Source: an uncultured bacterium (GTDB lineage Bacteria; Pseudomonadota; Alphaproteobacteria; SP197). Taken from it: a DNA stretch of 5,614 nucleotides. The position numbers were made by a program, and so were the translations under genes. The DNA is taken from NCBI GenBank assembly GCA_938014945.1, contig CALLQH010000208.1, positions 1 to 5,614 of the forward strand, read 5' to 3'. Positions 5,445-5,614 of this stretch are shown piece by piece. The notes beneath the pieces were generated by a model. The model saw nothing but the letters and a program-made list of their open reading frames with translations. It searched no databases and was not told the origin of the DNA. Numbering within the stretch: the first letter of the stretch is position 1; every line of letters begins with the position of its first letter.

Positions 5445-5614
5445 TGCCATTCTATGCGGAATTCCCGCAGCAAAACCAGCATGCTCCACAGGGTGTTTTC
5501 ACATCCCCGACGCGCCTTCAGGTCGCGCCCGGGCGCCGCGACATGGGACACGACATGGTTGTTGCCGGGTTGGCGGACCAGACGATCGGGGCAGAAGCGG
5601 GCCCGTCCGGTGAA
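5445..5614. other. Upstream region of the aldehyde oxidoreductase operon, no supported gene
   Basis: Besides the candidate promoter, this region holds a GC palindrome at 5522-5542: GTCGCG and CGCGAC flank a centre, and the 12-base perfect palindrome GCGCCCGGGCGC lies at 5525-5536. A plus-strand frame opens at the ATG at 5543 and stays open for 24 codons to the window end; it lacks a clear ribosome site and has no recognisable sequence. A minus-strand frame enters from the window end and stops at 5518, which could be the tail of a neighbouring gene. None of these can be judged without sequence beyond 5614. Confidence 0.4.
5449..5469 (-). promoter_or_regulatory. Candidate promoter -10 with overlapping inverted repeat upstream of the aldehyde oxidoreductase operon
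   Basis: TAGAAT on the minus strand (5454-5449) matches five of six bases of the TATAAT consensus and would start transcription at or near the leader hairpin. Touching its upstream side is an inverted repeat, TGCGG-GAATT-CCGCA (5469-5455), placed where a repressor or activator could act. No good -35 box sits at the right distance; the closest sequence is a T-rich GGTTTT. Both elements are short, so this is a suggestion only. Confidence 0.28.

Noticed and set aside
5427..5449. Sigma-54-like TGGCAC and TTGC elements on the minus strand
   Set aside because: The two boxes are separated by 12 bases rather than the 5 needed for a -24/-12 promoter, and both fall in or next to the leader hairpin.
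5408..5614. Upstream in-frame extension of the ferredoxin-like protein (GTG at 5551, frame open to the window end)
   Set aside because: It has no cluster motif or recognisable segment, and GGAGGG before the ATG at 5407 fixes a start typical of the family.

Overview
The window is a GC-rich stretch, about two-thirds G+C by eye, with dense coding, short overlaps between genes and strong GC preference at third codon positions. It fits a proteobacterium. An alphaproteobacterium of the Rhodospirillales type is my best guess from the style of the proteins, but nothing here proves the taxon. Every gene that can be supported falls into one of two blocks that run toward each other.

Left block, plus strand (1-1285): the C-terminal end of a thioesterase-like alpha/beta-hydrolase, cut by the window edge and probably the last domain of a larger NRPS/PKS-like or adenylating protein. 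It overlaps by 20 bases a complete Sfp/EntD-type 4'-phosphopantetheinyl transferase, the enzyme that arms carrier domains of such assembly lines. The thioesterase has Cys at the nucleophile position instead of Ser, and the transferase lacks the usual Ser-His of its first motif.

Right block, minus strand (5407 down to 1273): a 16-Cys, four-cluster ferredoxin-like subunit; a 614-residue tungsten-type aldehyde:ferredoxin oxidoreductase; a MoaD/ThiS-like sulfur carrier ending in Gly-Gly; a 99-residue protein of unknown function whose start overlaps the MoaD stop (ATGA); and then, after a 120-base gap holding an imperfect hairpin, a PAPS-dependent-type sulfotransferase. The first two match the AorA-AorB pair of the Aromatoleum-type aldehyde oxidoreductase. 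No FAD/NADH subunit (AorC) is present in the window. The MoaD-like protein would serve pterin dithiolene synthesis for the tungsten cofactor, and the 99-residue protein is the best candidate for an undescribed accessory factor.

The two blocks meet tail to tail at 1273-1285, where the sulfotransferase and phosphopantetheinyl transferase genes overlap by 13 bases. The sulfotransferase faces the thioesterase/transferase pair and could belong functionally to that biosynthetic group, or could simply follow the aldehyde oxidoreductase operon.

Non-coding structure: a GC hairpin directly against the Shine-Dalgarno of the ferredoxin subunit, a terminator- or attenuator-like hairpin between the oxidoreductase and moaD-like genes, a dyad between the 99-residue gene and the sulfotransferase gene, a possible terminator at the convergent junction, and a GC palindrome near the right edge. 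No tRNA, rRNA, insertion sequence or CRISPR array was seen. The stretch 5445-5614 has no gene I can support.
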